A DNA stretch of 64,000 nucleotides from contig JAQTOU010000001.1 in the NCBI GenBank assembly GCA_028713125.1, positions 328,273 through 392,272 of the forward strand. The letters are read 5' to 3'. A program made the position numbers and the translations under genes. This document shows positions 39,001 through 48,067 of this stretch, piece after piece. Under the pieces are notes generated by a model. The model made no database searches. It was not told the origin of the DNA and was given only the letters and a program-made list of their open reading frames with translations. The DNA comes from Elusimicrobiales bacterium (lineage in GTDB: Bacteria > Elusimicrobiota > Elusimicrobia > Elusimicrobiales > UBA9959). How positions within the stretch are numbered: the stretch's first letter is position 1; every line of letters begins with the position of its first letter.

Positions 39001-41992
39001 CCTGCAGGGTTTCGCGTGAAAGCATGAAACTTCCCGCCAGGATCTCGACGTATTTAACACCTTTCAGGGACGAAGCTCCGATAAGGGCGCGGGCCGTCTC
39101 GCCGGCCTGGTAGGAGTCATGTTCGAACAGGGCGACCGGCGGCAGCTTGAGGCCCGCGTTCCTGCGGCCCTCCGCCGAAGCTGAAATAATTATGAGCTGT
39201 GACTCGCTCTCGCCTCCCCAGGGGTCGGAGGCTTTGAGCTTAAGGCGGTAAACTCCCGGCGCCAGGCTCTTGAAGCTTATTTTGGCCGCGCCGTCCTTTA
39301 GGAATTCCACTTTCCCTTTCCCGGCCTGAGGTCCGTCGGGAACCTGGCTGAATGCCTGCTCCAGCGAAGGGTTATTGCCGAAATACCCCCACTCGCGCCG
39401 CCCGCCTTCTTCGGAGGGAGCTTTCTCCAGCCGGTAAAGAGCGTACTCGCCGGCCCCCGCCTGCTGTATATCGTTGAGGTCCATAAGGCGCGCGTTCACA
39501 ACGGCCGATTTTTCGGGGGTAAAGAACCCGGCGTCCGGCTTTATGTCGAACAAATAAGCCTTGGAACCGGCCCTGTAGGAGCGGGAGTCGGTTATAGTGC
39601 GCCCGCCGGCGTCGCGCGCCTCCGCCTCTACCTGGTAGGAGGACGGGTAGGCCGCGTAGGCCGCGCTTTCCGCCTGCGGCGTAAAGCTGAAACTGAACTT
39701 GCCGTCGTCGCCGGTTTTGATCTCGCCCGAGGCGACTTCGGAGGAGCCGGAAGCCCCGTAGAACCAGGACCAGTAGCGGCAATACCAGGGGATGTAGCGG
39801 GAGCGCGTAATGCGGTACTTAACGGCCGCCCCGGGCACCGGCGAGCCGAAATAATACTTCACGTCGCCGCTTACCTCCGCTTTCTCGCCGTAGCGGTAGG
39901 GCTTCTTCGCCTCGCCGAGCTTCACTTCGAATTCCGGCCGCTTGTACTCCTCCACTCCGAAACCCGCCGCGCCGCTGAAATTATAGCCGTACTCCGTTAT
40001 TTGCGCGGTAACCGAATACCCGCCGAGCAGCCGTCCCTCGGGGATCTTGAAAGACCCCGCCGCGCTGCCGAGGCCGGTAAATGGGAGCGTCTTTTTGTAA
40101 ACCTCCTGCCAGTTCGGGTCGCGCGCGGTAACGGAAAGCTTGCCTTTTCCGTCGTAAACCCTGAAGCCGCGCGGCTCGCGGAGCAGGGCGGTAGCCTTGA
40201 ATTTAACTTCCTGCCCCGGCCTGTAAACGGGGCGGTCTGTTTCCACGAAAATACTGACGGGCTGCGGAACGTTCAACCCGGCCGAAGCCTGGGAGTTCCA
40301 GTAAGCGTAAGCACCGCCGACACTTAAAAGCGGGTCGAGGGAGAAATATTCGTTGGAAGGATAGGACACGGGAAAAGTCTGGGCGAAGGGCGCCGCGCCG
40401 TCGGGGCCCGACTTCAGGGCCGCCTTCTGCCAGGAGCCGTAGTTAGACCTGTGATAGAAAACGTCGATGTCGGCGCCGGCCAGCGGCTTGCCGGTAAGCG
40501 CGTTGACCGCGTAGAGGCGGAACACGTCGGAAGAAGCCTGCCGCCCCGGGGCCAGAGGGTCGTAGAGGAAGTCCTCCGGGTCGCCTTTTATGCCCGAAGT
40601 TCCAAGCAGGAAGATATCGGTGATATTAAGCGTCACCGCTTTTATGAGAGAGGAGCCGTCCTCGAACCCGCTGTCGCCGGAAGCGATGACTATATAGAGG
40701 CCTTTTTTGAATCCCGGGACCGCAACGTCCTGGTCCTTGTACTGGTACGGGGCAGGGTAGGAGATCTTCTGCTGCCATTCGAGGTCCGCGCTCCTGGCAA
40801 GGAAGTTCTTCACCGCCTCCTGCTGGAGGTACTTTACCCTGCCCCAGGCCTGGTCGCCGTACTGGCCGATGGAGGAGAGCTCCTGCGGGGAAGTTTTATA
40901 TGCCTTGAAATAAACAGAGGGCAGGTTCCGGACATTAACCCTGAGGGTCTTAAGGCCGGGCGGCGGCGCGAAAGAGGCGGAAAGTTCCAGCGAGGGCATC
41001 TCTATCTCGGCGCGTATTTTTGAGCAGAGAATGGCCGGCTTTGACCTGGGCGCTTCAGCTTCGGCTTTTTTACAGAGCTCTACCGCGGCTTTATAATCCG
41101 GCGCCTCCTGGTGCAGGGCGGCGGCGTGGTAGAGCGCCCAGCTCCGCGCGAGGGCCGTCTTAAAAGAGGCCGCCCACCCGTTAAGCGTGCCCAGGGCCTT
41201 GCCCCGCAGCGCGGCGCGGTCAAAAGGCGCCACCCTGTTGCCGTGCTCGAACGGGATCAGCAGGCGCTGCAGGCGCCAATATTCGCGCGCGAAATCCATG
41301 GAGGAGGAGCTCATCCCGGCGGCGTCCTCGAAGATGGCCGCCGCTTTCAGGGCGGCCGCGGCGGAGGCGCTGTAATCCGCGCTATAGGCGGACTCCGCGA
41401 ACCTGTCGGCCGGCGGAAGCGCGCCGCCGGCTTCGGACTCATCCAGGAGGTAGCTTGTCCAGCGCAGGACCGCGAAGTCCCAGAGCGTCGGAGTATAGGC
41501 CAGTTCGGCCCCCTTGAGGTCCATGAAATAATCCTGACCCTCAAGGCGGTATTTAAGCAGCTCCCCCCTCAAGTCCCAAAGCGAGTTATAGTCGGCCTCG
41601 ATAAGGCCGCGCCACTGGGCGGAGGTCAGCTTGGTAACGTCTTTCACTCCTTTCTGGATATCCGCGGGCAATGAATAGCCATACTGCCGCAGGAACAGCC
41701 GGCCGGTCTCCGCCCTCAGAAGCAGGAACCTGCCCTGCCACAGGGAGTCGGGCGGCAGTTTCATATCCGAGAGGCGCTGCGCAGCTTCGCCGTAGCGGAA
41801 CAGCAGAGATTCGCATTCGGCGGAGCGGTAAAGCGCTTTCAGCCCGTCCTCCTGCCCGACGGCGGCAGCGGAGGAATAGATCGTCAAAGCCTCCTGGTAC
41901 AGGTTCTTTGAAAAGAGCTGGTCCGCCTTCTGCAGTTCGCCGGCCGCGGACGCGAAGCATGGAAACAGAAAAATGGCAAGGATCGCTTTCAT
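36011..41992 (-). CDS. Bacterial alpha-2-macroglobulin with intact thioester motif
   Basis: 1993 residues with a Sec signal peptide (MKAILAIFLFPCFASA) and no lipobox. A helical N-terminal region of about 330 residues (tetratricopeptide-like) precedes a chain of macroglobulin MG domains (for example PVSIFVETDRPVYRPGQEVK, the MG 'DRPVYRPGQ' signature) and a low-complexity bait-like stretch near residues 1190-1270. The A2M domain follows (YYNPQLKVSKGSGRFSFTIP). The thioester site is CTEQ in YPYECTEQLLNRY (about 1466), within the alpha/alpha toroid (LMSLMETPWEQE, HPDGSFPWFPGGRP). Such proteins trap proteases in the periplasm. The usual pbpC partner is absent; the gene lies 20 bp after murB. Confidence 0.92.
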   Translation of the reverse strand: MKAILAIFLFPCFASAAGELQKADQLFSKNLYQEALTIYSSAAAVGQEDGLKALYRSAECESLLFRYGEAAQRLSDMKLPPDSLWQGRFLLLRAETGRLFLRQYGYSLPADIQKGVKDVTKLTSAQWRGLIEADYNSLWDLRGELLKYRLEGQDYFMDLKGAELAYTPTLWDFAVLRWTSYLLDESEAGGALPPADRFAESAYSADYSASAAAALKAAAIFEDAAGMSSSSMDFAREYWRLQRLLIPFEHGNRVAPFDRAALRGKALGTLNGWAASFKTALARSWALYHAAALHQEAPDYKAAVELCKKAEAEAPRSKPAILCSKIRAEIEMPSLELSASFAPPPGLKTLRVNVRNLPSVYFKAYKTSPQELSSIGQYGDQAWGRVKYLQQEAVKNFLARSADLEWQQKISYPAPYQYKDQDVAVPGFKKGLYIVIASGDSGFEDGSSLIKAVTLNITDIFLLGTSGIKGDPEDFLYDPLAPGRQASSDVFRLYAVNALTGKPLAGADIDVFYHRSNYGSWQKAALKSGPDGAAPFAQTFPVSYPSNEYFSLDPLLSVGGAYAYWNSQASAGLNVPQPVSIFVETDRPVYRPGQEVKFKATALLREPRGFRVYDGKGKLSVTARDPNWQEVYKKTLPFTGLGSAAGSFKIPEGRLLGGYSVTAQITEYGYNFSGAAGFGVEEYKRPEFEVKLGEAKKPYRYGEKAEVSGDVKYYFGSPVPGAAVKYRITRSRYIPWYCRYWSWFYGASGSSEVASGEIKTGDDGKFSFSFTPQAESAAYAAYPSSYQVEAEARDAGGRTITDSRSYRAGSKAYLFDIKPDAGFFTPEKSAVVNARLMDLNDIQQAGAGEYALYRLEKAPSEEGGRREWGYFGNNPSLEQAFSQVPDGPQAGKGKVEFLKDGAAKISFKSLAPGVYRLKLKASDPWGGESESQLIIISASAEGRRNAGLKLPPVALFEHDSYQAGETARALIGASSLKGVKYVEILAGSFMLSRETLQEGGLSVYSLKVSAEHRGGFGLRWLGAGDFKVYSAMDGAEVPLKDKNISLSLDYDKVLAPGQRASWLLKAKDSAGRPAFGEALVKIFDRSLEYYGRDAGFWGDGLYPARRSSGEGWGSLFTPYAVALPIRTGLIQRMLEAFRLATGEEHMASLRIGSSRLYGRNGGIGAFRGSFAKSLAFEGDAESLSIQDAGMASMSGGAASNLAEAAAPGMAIRDTSRKSKADSAPASAPERKRAEPEVKTRTDFSETAYYNPQLKVSKGSGRFSFTIPERLTSWKISSYLLTKSARRGSFSAEAVTKKDLMVRLDIPRFFREGDSSRLTAVITNDTAGQLSGEVSLSVTLDGEAAHDKFGLKDLSRPFTVKPNGTMSVYWEMLAPRGTAAYKVRAVARAGALADAQENDLPVLPSRERLIASGVASLDGNSSKTFKLPELEAADPTREVESLHLEIQPQLILTVLNSLPFLVHYPYECTEQLLNRYVPLAITNSFYNKYPELRASVAKIPKRTTITPEWERDNPVRLMSLMETPWEQESKGRKSYWPVVDMLDPKVVSGEKEDAVSKLKAYQHPDGSFPWFPGGRPNLHMTLYVLEGLAEAARYGVDIPQDTAKKALSYVLGEIPSHMKPEEDQTSLVLYAAYVVTSFPASWPESKTALTYAKAWVDYADKHSNAMTAFGKAYAAYVYLRLGDKVKAESYLARAMDGARTDDIAGVYWTPEKISWLWYNDTVEKHAFILRTLLAVRPKDPKIAGLVRWLLFNRKANEWKSTKASAAAIYSLLDVMKSKGALDKAENFDLKWGNTSESVQLQPFDWVAKPLRWSKYGAEITKKDLSPIVEKKGPGLAFAAFTGIYTTDKTAEESPSGMMNVSRKYFLREKEGDSYTLKPLADGDTVAVGDQIEVQLTVNTRSQFEYVHLKDPKAAGFEAETLTSGWQWDQLGRYEEPRDSLTNFFMEWLPHGEYVLKYRLRPTTPGTFKAGAAVIQSMYAPEFAAHSSGITLNVK

Positions 41993-42012
41993 TGTATTCC
42001 CCCTGACGGCTC

Positions 42013-42909
42013 CTAGAATTCACCCAGCAAGATCTGTTCGAGCTCAAGCTCTATCCCGGTCTTCTCTTTTACCCTGGCGCGGACCTCGCCGATCAGCGCG
42101 TAGATATCGGCGGCCGTGGCGGAGCCGGAGTTTACGATGAACCCGGCGTGCTTGGCGGAAACTTCCGCGCCGCCTATTTTATATCCTTTCAGCCCGGCGG
42201 CGTCTATAAGGCGAGAGGCGTAATCACCGGGCGGCCGCTTGAACACGCTGCCGGCGGACGGGTGATCCAGCGGCTGCTTGGCCTCGCGCGCGGCCAGCAC
42301 GCAGGAGCGGTCCTGGATCAGCCTGGCGGTCTCGCCCGGCTCGAATTCGAACCTGGCGGAAAGCAGGGTGAAGCCGCGCAGACCTTCCACCCGGCGGTAT
42401 CCGAAAGCGATCTCTTTCTTGCCGAGCCTGACAGTTCCTCCGTCGGAGCTGAAAGCGTCCACATATGCCAGCCGGTCGAAAGTTTCCTGCCCGAAGGCGC
42501 CGGCGTTCATCCGGAGCGCCCCGCCCACGGAACCCGGTATGCCGGAGGTTTTTTCAAAACCAGCAAGCCCGTTTTCCGCCGATAGGCGCGCGACTTCATC
42601 CCAGAGGACCCCGGCCTGGGCGGTAATACCGCCGGCGGAAATCTCTATTTTCGAGAGCCTTTCCGTAAGCGCGGCGACTCCCGCCAGCCCTTTGTCGCTC
42701 ACCAGCACGTTCGAGCCCCGGCCCAGCACAAGCAGTGGCGCGCCGCTGGCGCGGCACCAGGCGGTCAGCCAGAGAAGCTCCCCGGCATCAGCCGGCTTCA
42801 CAAGTACTTCGGCGCGGCCGCCCGCCCGGTAGGTGGTAAAATTAGCCGCCGGCTCGCCGAAGAGGCAATGCTCCCCGAACTTTTTTTTAAGGGGAGAATA
42901 ATCAGGCAT
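42013..42909 (-). CDS. murB: UDP-N-acetylenolpyruvoylglucosamine reductase
   Basis: 298 residues. FAD-binding motifs NFTTYRAGGRAEVLVKP and LLVLGRGSNVLVSDKGLAG are followed by GIPGSVGGALRMNAGAFGQE, FGYRRVEGLRG and the catalytic segment HPSAGSVFKRPPGDYASRLID, with its Ser, and AKHAGFIVNSGSATAADI. The short type IIb-like organisation of about 300 residues is seen. It reduces UDP-GlcNAc-enolpyruvate to UDP-MurNAc in peptidoglycan synthesis in the cytoplasm. It overlaps the upstream EamA gene by 8 bp and precedes the alpha-2-macroglobulin gene, so all three are one operon. Other mur genes are not in the window. Confidence 0.95.
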   Translation of the reverse strand: MPDYSPLKKKFGEHCLFGEPAANFTTYRAGGRAEVLVKPADAGELLWLTAWCRASGAPLLVLGRGSNVLVSDKGLAGVAALTERLSKIEISAGGITAQAGVLWDEVARLSAENGLAGFEKTSGIPGSVGGALRMNAGAFGQETFDRLAYVDAFSSDGGTVRLGKKEIAFGYRRVEGLRGFTLLSARFEFEPGETARLIQDRSCVLAAREAKQPLDHPSAGSVFKRPPGDYASRLIDAAGLKGYKIGGAEVSAKHAGFIVNSGSATAADIYALIGEVRARVKEKTGIELELEQILLGEF

Positions 42910-43831
42910 GGGTCTGTACCTCTTTCATGGCTTTTCGCGGCCTTTCTTTCAGATTGACGAGATAGACCCCGGCCAGTATCAGCAGCCCCCCGGCGAAGGA
43001 AACGGCCGAGAGTTTCTCGCCGAGGAAAAAATAAGCGGTCAGCAGCGTAGCGAAGGGCTCAAGGTAAAGAAAGTAGGAAGCCTTTACGGCGCCCAGACCT
43101 TCCACGGCATTGTTCCAGAAAAGGTAGCCGAGGCCGGAGGAGAGCGCTCCGAGGTAGGCGAGGCAAGCCCAGCCCCCCGCGGTAAGGGAGGAGAATTCGG
43201 CCGGCCCCCCGGAAAGCAGCCAGCCGGGCAGCAGGCTCGCCAGCGCCACTATCATGGTGAGCGTCGTGACTTTGGCCTGCGGCCAGAAATTAAGCCACTT
43301 CCTGACGGCCAGTACGTAGAAAGCCCAGGTGAAGCAGGTGCCAAGGAAAATAAGGTCGCCGCGGGTGGAGGGCAGGGCCAAAGCGCCGCCCCGCGAAAAA
43401 ACCACCAGAACGGCGCCGGCGGAGCCGAGCAGGAAAGCCGCCGCTTTGGAAACGCCTATCCTCTCGCCCAGCGCGGCCATGAGCCCCGCCACCACTATGG
43501 GCGTAGCGGCGATCAGCCAGCCGGCGTGAGAGGCCTGCGTGTATTTAAGCGAGTAAGCCTGGAGGTATTGCTGCGCCGAGACGCCCAGCAGGGACATAAT
43601 GGCCAGCTTCCAGAGATAGGCGGGTTTGAAGTCAGCGGCCCGGAGCTTCGACCCGCTGAGCGCCACCAGCACCAGGACTCCGGCGAGAGCGCGGAAGGTT
43701 ACTATTGAAAGCGGGGACAGTTCCACGGCCAGGCGCTTAGTGAAAGGAAAGGAAGCCCCCCACAGCACAGTGGCGAATACGACCTGCAGGTAAAGCCGGT
43801 TAAGCGGCTTTTGTTGTTTAGGTATATCCAT
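42902..43831 (-). CDS. EamA-family (DMT) transporter
   Basis: 309 residues with ten predicted helices in two EamA repeats. The first opens LQVVFATVLWGASFPFTKRL and includes SPLSIVTFRALAGVLVL. The second opens GDLIFLGTCFTWAFYVLAVR and includes FLYLEPFATLLTAYFFLGE and GGLLILAGVYLVNL, the typical C-terminal drug/metabolite-transporter repeat. The substrate cannot be inferred. The C-terminus is a short basic cytoplasmic tail. The gene starts 14 bases downstream of the ornithine aminotransferase terminator and leads the operon EamA-murB-A2M. Confidence 0.88.
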   Translation of the reverse strand: MDIPKQQKPLNRLYLQVVFATVLWGASFPFTKRLAVELSPLSIVTFRALAGVLVLVALSGSKLRAADFKPAYLWKLAIMSLLGVSAQQYLQAYSLKYTQASHAGWLIAATPIVVAGLMAALGERIGVSKAAAFLLGSAGAVLVVFSRGGALALPSTRGDLIFLGTCFTWAFYVLAVRKWLNFWPQAKVTTLTMIVALASLLPGWLLSGGPAEFSSLTAGGWACLAYLGALSSGLGYLFWNNAVEGLGAVKASYFLYLEPFATLLTAYFFLGEKLSAVSFAGGLLILAGVYLVNLKERPRKAMKEVQTHA

Positions 43832-43844
43832 CAGCGGGGGTCTG

Positions 43845-43883
43845 AAAACAAAAGCGGGCAGCGGCCGATGGACCGCTGCCCGC
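43845..43883 (-). terminator. Intrinsic terminator of the ornithine aminotransferase gene
   Basis: GCGGGCAGCGG (43854-43864) and CCGCTGCCCGC (43873-43883) form an 11-bp perfect stem. On the minus strand it is followed by TTTTGTTTT. Confidence 0.88.
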
Positions 43884-43892
43884 CGGGGGCGT

Positions 43893-45107
43893 CTAATTCT
43901 TCAGGACTTTCTTTATGCGCTTGAAGGCCCAGTCGATCTCTTTTTTCGTGATGACCAGCGGCGGCGCGAGGCGTATGACATGGTCATGCGTTTCCTTGGC
44001 CAGCAGGCCCAGGCCCATCAGCTGCTCGCAGTAGGGGCGGGCGGCCGTGTCCAGCTCGATGCCTATCAGCAGGCCTTTGCCGCGCACTTCCTTGATATGT
44101 TTGCCCTTGATCGAGCGCAGCTTCTCCATGAAATACCGGCCCATCTCGAAAGACTGCTCCACCAGTTTCTCGTCAATAAGGACCTTGAGCGCCATGCGCG
44201 CCACCGCGCAGGCCAGCGGGTTGCCGCCGAAGGTGCTGCCGTGGTCGCCGGGGTTGAACACTCCAAGCACGGCCTTGGAAGCGGCCACCGCGGAGATAGG
44301 CATTATCCCTCCGCCCAGGGCCTTGCCCATTATTATCATGTCCGGCTTAACATTCTCGTAGTCGCAGGCGAACTTCTTGCCCGTGCGGCCGAAGCCGGTC
44401 TGGATCTCGTCGGCAATGAAAAGCACGTTATTGGCCTTGCACAGCTCCAGGGCGGCCTTCAGGTAGCCCGCCGGAGGAACTATGATGCCGGCCTCGCCCT
44501 GTATGGGCTCGACCATGAAAGCGGCGGTGTTAGGATTGATGGCGGCCTTCAGCTCGTCGATGCTGCCGTAGCCCACTATCTTGAAGCCGGGCGTGAACGG
44601 GCCGAAGCCGTCCTTGTACTGCGCCTCCGTGGAGAAGGAAATTATGGAGATAGTGCGGCCGTGGAAATTATTCGAAGCGACTATTATCTCCGCTTTGCCG
44701 TCCTGCACGCCCTTGACCTTGTAAGCCCATTTGCGGGCGGCCTTCACCGCCGTTTCCACGGCTTCCGCGCCGGTATTCATGGGCAGGACCATGTCGTACC
44801 CGGTGAACTCGCAGAGTTCCTTGAAGAAAGGGCCGGTCTGGTCGTTGTTGAAAGCGCGCGAGGAGAGCGTGACTCTTTTGGCCTGCTCGGTCAGGGCCTT
44901 AATGATCCGCGGGTGCCTGTGCCCGTGGTTCAGCGCCGAGTAAGCGCTGAGCATATCCATGTATTTTTTCCCTTCGGGGTCTTTAACCCAGACGCCCTTG
45001 GCCGTAGAGATGACTATAGGGAGAGGGTGGTAATTGTTGGCGCCGTAATGCTCGGCCAGTTCTATGTACTTGTGGCTTTCGGTATTCTGTGTCTGATTGG
45101 GTTCCAT
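43893..45107 (-). CDS. rocD: Ornithine aminotransferase
   Basis: 404 residues of the class III PLP aminotransferases. Features that favour ornithine over acetylornithine aminotransferase include [32 protein letters not shown] and [18 protein letters not shown]-site motifs are [40 protein letters not shown] and the Schiff-base Lys in IMGKALGGG, followed by [15 protein letters not shown]. It converts ornithine and 2-oxoglutarate to glutamate semialdehyde and glutamate, linking arginine, proline and glutamate metabolism in the cytoplasm. A purine-rich GGAGA lies before the ATG. It is monocistronic, with its own terminator. Confidence 0.93.
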   Translation of the reverse strand: MEPNQTQNTESHKYIELAEHYGANNYHPLPIVISTAKGVWVKDPEGKKYMDMLSAYSALNHGHRHPRIIKALTEQAKRVTLSSRAFNNDQTGPFFKELCEFTGYDMVLPMNTGAEAVETAVKAARKWAYKVKGVQDGKAEIIVASNNFHGRTISIISFSTEAQYKDGFGPFTPGFKIVGYGSIDELKAAINPNTAAFMVEPIQGEAGIIVPPAGYLKAALELCKANNVLFIADEIQTGFGRTGKKFACDYENVKPDMIIMGKALGGGIMPISAVAASKAVLGVFNPGDHGSTFGGNPLACAVARMALKVLIDEKLVEQSFEMGRYFMEKLRSIKGKHIKEVRGKGLLIGIELDTAARPYCEQLMGLGLLAKETHDHVIRLAPPLVITKKEIDWAFKRIKKVLKN

Positions 45108-45148
45108 GTTGTTCTCCTTTAGTTGGCAGTTGGAAAGTCAGACCGCTC

Positions 45149-45172
45149 GGCAGCTTCCTTCGGGAAGCTGCC
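45149..45172. repeat. UUCG-type hairpin between rocD and an exported-protein gene
   Basis: GGCAGCTTCC and GGAAGCTGCC form a 10-bp perfect stem with loop TTCG. It has no T-run on the minus strand, on which both flanking genes are read. It may protect the upstream gene's mRNA end or slow polymerase before rocD. Confidence 0.55.
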
Positions 45173-45196
45173 CGGCCGTCCGGCTGTCCGGTCCGC

Positions 45197-45928
45197 TTAA
45201 AATTTCGCGCCGGCGCCCATCGAATAGCCGGTCTGCCCGTGCAGCATATTGTAGGCCCCGTAGACGTAGAGCAGCGGCAGCGGCGAGAAGCGCACGCCCA
45301 CCGTGTAGCGGGGCTTGGAGATGGTTCCGGAAGCGCTGATACCGGGGACGTTCTTCACCTCGAGCTTCGTCCGGTCTATCCCGACGCCGGCAAAGGGCTT
45401 TATGACCGGGATATTGAAGGAAGCAGCCGCGTCTATGGACATATGGCTGCCCTTGAAATAATCGTAGGTTATCACGTCGTAATAGGCGGAAACGGAGACG
45501 TCGGGGATGAACATGGTGATCGTGCCGCTTTTCAGCACCGGGTAGCGAAGGCCGCCGCCGATTATCGAAAAGCCGGAGAGGCTGATCCCCCGAAGCATCA
45601 CGTCGGCGCCTATAACAGGCAGGGCAGCCCCCGCGTGCAATACCGGCATCCCGAAGGATTTCACCTTCGCGTTGCGAAGAATGCGGTTCTCGGTGCTGGG
45701 CTTGGACTGGATGGTGGCGGACAGGCCCGCGTCGAAACCGGGGAAGCCGATGGCCGCGCCGGAGTGGAAGTCGTTTCCGCCCAGAATACCGCCCAAGTCC
45801 GCGGCAAAAGGCTTAAGCTGGGCCGCGCCGAGGGCCTGGATCTGGGCTTTGAATTTGGCGAACGGATCGGCTTTGGCGCCGACCGCAAGCAGCGGCAGTA
45901 TGCAGAGCGAAAGTATAATTTTTTTCAT
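45197..45928 (-). CDS. Exported beta-rich protein, probable outer-membrane barrel
   Basis: 243 residues with signal peptide MKKIILSLCILPLLAVGAKA. The mature part alternates short hydrophobic strands with polar turns (VLHAGAALPVIGADVMLRGI, GGGLRYPVLKSGTITMFIPD, VSVSAYYDVITYDYF, PRYTVGVRFSPLPLLYVYGAY) and ends in aromatic/Phe residues (GYSMGAGAKF). A terminal Phe is typical of outer-membrane barrels recognised by Bam. I do not recognise a named family; the length and strand count suggest 8-10 strands. AGGAG lies before the ATG. It is separated from rocD by a stable hairpin. Confidence 0.7.
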   Translation of the reverse strand: MKKIILSLCILPLLAVGAKADPFAKFKAQIQALGAAQLKPFAADLGGILGGNDFHSGAAIGFPGFDAGLSATIQSKPSTENRILRNAKVKSFGMPVLHAGAALPVIGADVMLRGISLSGFSIIGGGLRYPVLKSGTITMFIPDVSVSAYYDVITYDYFKGSHMSIDAAASFNIPVIKPFAGVGIDRTKLEVKNVPGISASGTISKPRYTVGVRFSPLPLLYVYGAYNMLHGQTGYSMGAGAKF

Positions 45929-45999
45929 GGTATTCTCCTTAGGATGAGGGGCGTAAATCCCCTTTGATTAATAATACAAATAATATAGATAAGGCTCAA

Positions 46000-46075
46000 G
46001 CCTATGGCTGTGCCGTATCAGGCGCTATGCGTATTAGGCCTATGGCCATGCCGTAACAAGCGCTATGCGCATCAG
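46000..46075. repeat. Tandem 38-bp imperfect duplicate with mini-palindromes
   Basis: Two adjacent units begin GCCTATGGC at 46000 and 46038 and differ at 6 of 38 positions. Each contains TAT-centred palindromes (GCCTATGGC; GCGCTATGCGC in the second copy). They lie between divergent genes, 62 bases upstream of the YgiQ start codon. Confidence 0.6.
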
Positions 46076-46124
46076 ACGGCCAACCCCAATCTGGCCGCCT
46101 GTCTCCCCGGCCGCGGCTTTTTGC

Positions 46125-46130
46125 TATTAT
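46125..46130 (+). promoter_or_regulatory. -10 element for the leaderless YgiQ gene
   Basis: TATTAT is followed by exactly 6 bases and the ATG at 46137. No Shine-Dalgarno sequence is present. The -35 is not recognisable. Confidence 0.4.
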
Positions 46131-46136
46131 TTAGCC

Positions 46137-47909
46137 ATGAGTTTCCTGCCGACGACCCTGGAAGAGATAAAAAAACTGCGCTGGGACGCCGTTGACGTAG
46201 TCCTTGTCACCGGCGACGCCTATGTGGACCATCCCTCTTTCGCAATGGCGCTGGTCGGCCGCGTGCTCGAGGCGGAGGGCCTGCGCGTCGCAATCCTGGC
46301 CCAGCCGCGCTGGGACACCTGCGACGATTTCAGGAAGTTCGGCAGGCCCCGCCTGTTCTTCGGCGTTTCCGCCGGGAACATGGACTCGATGATAAACAAG
46401 TATACCCATAACAGGAAGATCCGCTCCTCGGACGAATTTTCCCCCGGGGCCCGCCCCGGCCTGCGGCCGGACAGGGCCACCATAATTTACTCGCAGCGCG
46501 CGCGCGAGGCTTACCCCGACGCACCCATAGTCATCGGCGGGATAGAGGCCACAATGCGCCGCTTCGCCCATTACGATTATTGGTCGGACAAAGTGCGCAA
46601 AAGCGTGCTGCTGGACTCGAAGGCCGACCTGCTGGTCTACGGCATGGGCGAGCGCCAGGTAAGAGAAATAGCCTCCCGCCTGAAGGCCGGCGAAAAGGTC
46701 TCGGCCCTCAGGGATATACGCGGAACCGCCTACCCGCTGGGCGCGAAAGAAGCCGCGGAGCTGGCCGTCCCCGGCGCGATCGAGCTGCCATCCGCAGGGG
46801 AAGTCTCCGGAGACAGGGTTAAATTTTCGACAGCCACCCGCCTGATCTACGAGGAAGCCAACCCCTACAATGCGAAGCCCCTCGTCCAGAAAAGCGAGGG
46901 CAAAGCCGTAGTACAGAATCCCCCCGCCCTGCCGCTCACCACCGCGGAAATGGACCTGGTCTACGGGCTGCCGTTCACAAAACTGGCCCACCCCTCGTAT
47001 ACGGAGCCCATACCCGCCCTGGAGATGATAAAAGATTCGATAGTCATACACCGCGGCTGCTTCGGCGGCTGCTCTTTCTGCTCGCTTAGCCTCCACCAGG
47101 GCCGCTTCATCCAGACCCGCAGCGAAGCTTCCGTCGAAGCCGAAGCCAGGAAACTGCTGGACACCCCGCGCCACCCCGGCAATATCTCCGACCTCGGCGC
47201 GCCGTCCGCGAACATGTACGCGATGCGCGGCAAGGACATGAAGGTCTGCGAACAGTGCAAAAAACTTTCCTGCGTGCACCCCGTGATCTGCCCCAACCTG
47301 GGAACGGACCATAAGCCGCTGCTTTCCCTGATGCGCAAAATAAGGGCGCTCAAAGGCCTGAAAAAAGCTTTTATCGCCAGCGGCATCAGGATGGACCTGG
47401 CGCTGCAATGCGGCGAATACATCTCCGAGATCGCCCGCTTCCACACCGGCGGCCAGCTCAAAGTGGCCCCCGAACATATTTCCCCTAAAGTGCTCGAGAT
47501 AATGAAAAAGCCCTCCGTCGAAGTCTTCAAGCAATTCGCCGACAAATTCCTGGCCGAGTCGAAGAAAGCCGGCAAAGAACAATACCTCGTCCTCTACTTC
47601 ATCTCCGCCCACCCCGGCTCCACCCTGGCGGACATGGCCGAACTTGCCCTCTTCCTGAAAGAGCGCCGCATCCGCCCGCAGCAGATCAACGACTTCCTCC
47701 CGGCCCCCATGGAGCTCGCCACCTCTATCTACTTCACCGGCCTCGACCCCTTCACCCTGGAGCCGATCTACGTCCCCAAAAAAGAAACAGAGCGCCGCAT
47801 GCAGCGTGCGCTCCTCCAGTATTACAAACCCGAGAACAAACCCCTGATAATAAAAGCCCTCCGCGAAATAAACCGCCCCGACCTCCTTAAAAAGTTACTT
47901 GCCCAGTAA
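46137..47909 (+). CDS. YgiQ-family radical SAM protein
   Basis: 590 residues from the ATG at 46137. The frame is open upstream, but the family begins with the FLPT motif found here ([17 protein letters not shown]). The N-terminal B12-binding-like/UPF0313 region ([39 protein letters not shown]) precedes the radical SAM domain with its cluster motif CFGGCSFC (about residues 306-313). Further family motifs are [18 protein letters not shown] and [18 protein letters not shown], then [19 protein letters not shown]. Members are oxygen-sensitive enzymes of unknown reaction. It is preceded by a leaderless -10 and followed 10 bases later by repeat copy B. Confidence 0.93.
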   Translation: MSFLPTTLEEIKKLRWDAVDVVLVTGDAYVDHPSFAMALVGRVLEAEGLRVAILAQPRWDTCDDFRKFGRPRLFFGVSAGNMDSMINKYTHNRKIRSSDEFSPGARPGLRPDRATIIYSQRAREAYPDAPIVIGGIEATMRRFAHYDYWSDKVRKSVLLDSKADLLVYGMGERQVREIASRLKAGEKVSALRDIRGTAYPLGAKEAAELAVPGAIELPSAGEVSGDRVKFSTATRLIYEEANPYNAKPLVQKSEGKAVVQNPPALPLTTAEMDLVYGLPFTKLAHPSYTEPIPALEMIKDSIVIHRGCFGGCSFCSLSLHQGRFIQTRSEASVEAEARKLLDTPRHPGNISDLGAPSANMYAMRGKDMKVCEQCKKLSCVHPVICPNLGTDHKPLLSLMRKIRALKGLKKAFIASGIRMDLALQCGEYISEIARFHTGGQLKVAPEHISPKVLEIMKKPSVEVFKQFADKFLAESKKAGKEQYLVLYFISAHPGSTLADMAELALFLKERRIRPQQINDFLPAPMELATSIYFTGLDPFTLEPIYVPKKETERRMQRALLQYYKPENKPLIIKALREINRPDLLKKLLAQ

Positions 47910-47919
47910 CGCGAAAACA

Positions 47920-48047
47920 GGTCCGACGCGCGGGCCGGATAAGCAAAACCTTCCGGAGGCTGAGGCTTGCATAGCGCCGAAGCCGGAGGAGGAGTGAGGG
48001 CACGGTGTGCCCGAACGCGTTTTGCGTTCCGGCCCGTGTGGCGGACC
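47920..48047 (+). repeat. Dispersed structured repeat, copy B (candidate ncRNA)
   Basis: Terminal 19-nt arms 47920-47938 and 48029-48047 pair with 16 Watson-Crick pairs, two G-U pairs and one mismatch. Inside are GCAAAAC (47943-47949) pairing with GTTTTGC (48019-48025), CTTGCATAGCGC (47966-47977) and hairpin GGGCAC-GGT-GTGCCC (47998-48012). It lies between the convergent YgiQ and RNase D genes and lacks a clear tail. Confidence 0.8.
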
Positions 48048-48067
48048 GACAGCAAGCAGTGTAATAT

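Noticed and set aside
46065-46136. Extension of YgiQ to an ATG at 46065
   Set aside because: It would cover part of the tandem repeat and the -10 box; the family N-terminus FLPT begins directly after the ATG at 46137.
46131-47612. 493-residue minus-strand open frame opposite the YgiQ gene
   Set aside because: It is a shadow of a well-supported radical SAM gene in high-GC DNA, has no recognisable domain and shows low-complexity Gly/Val/Arg composition.
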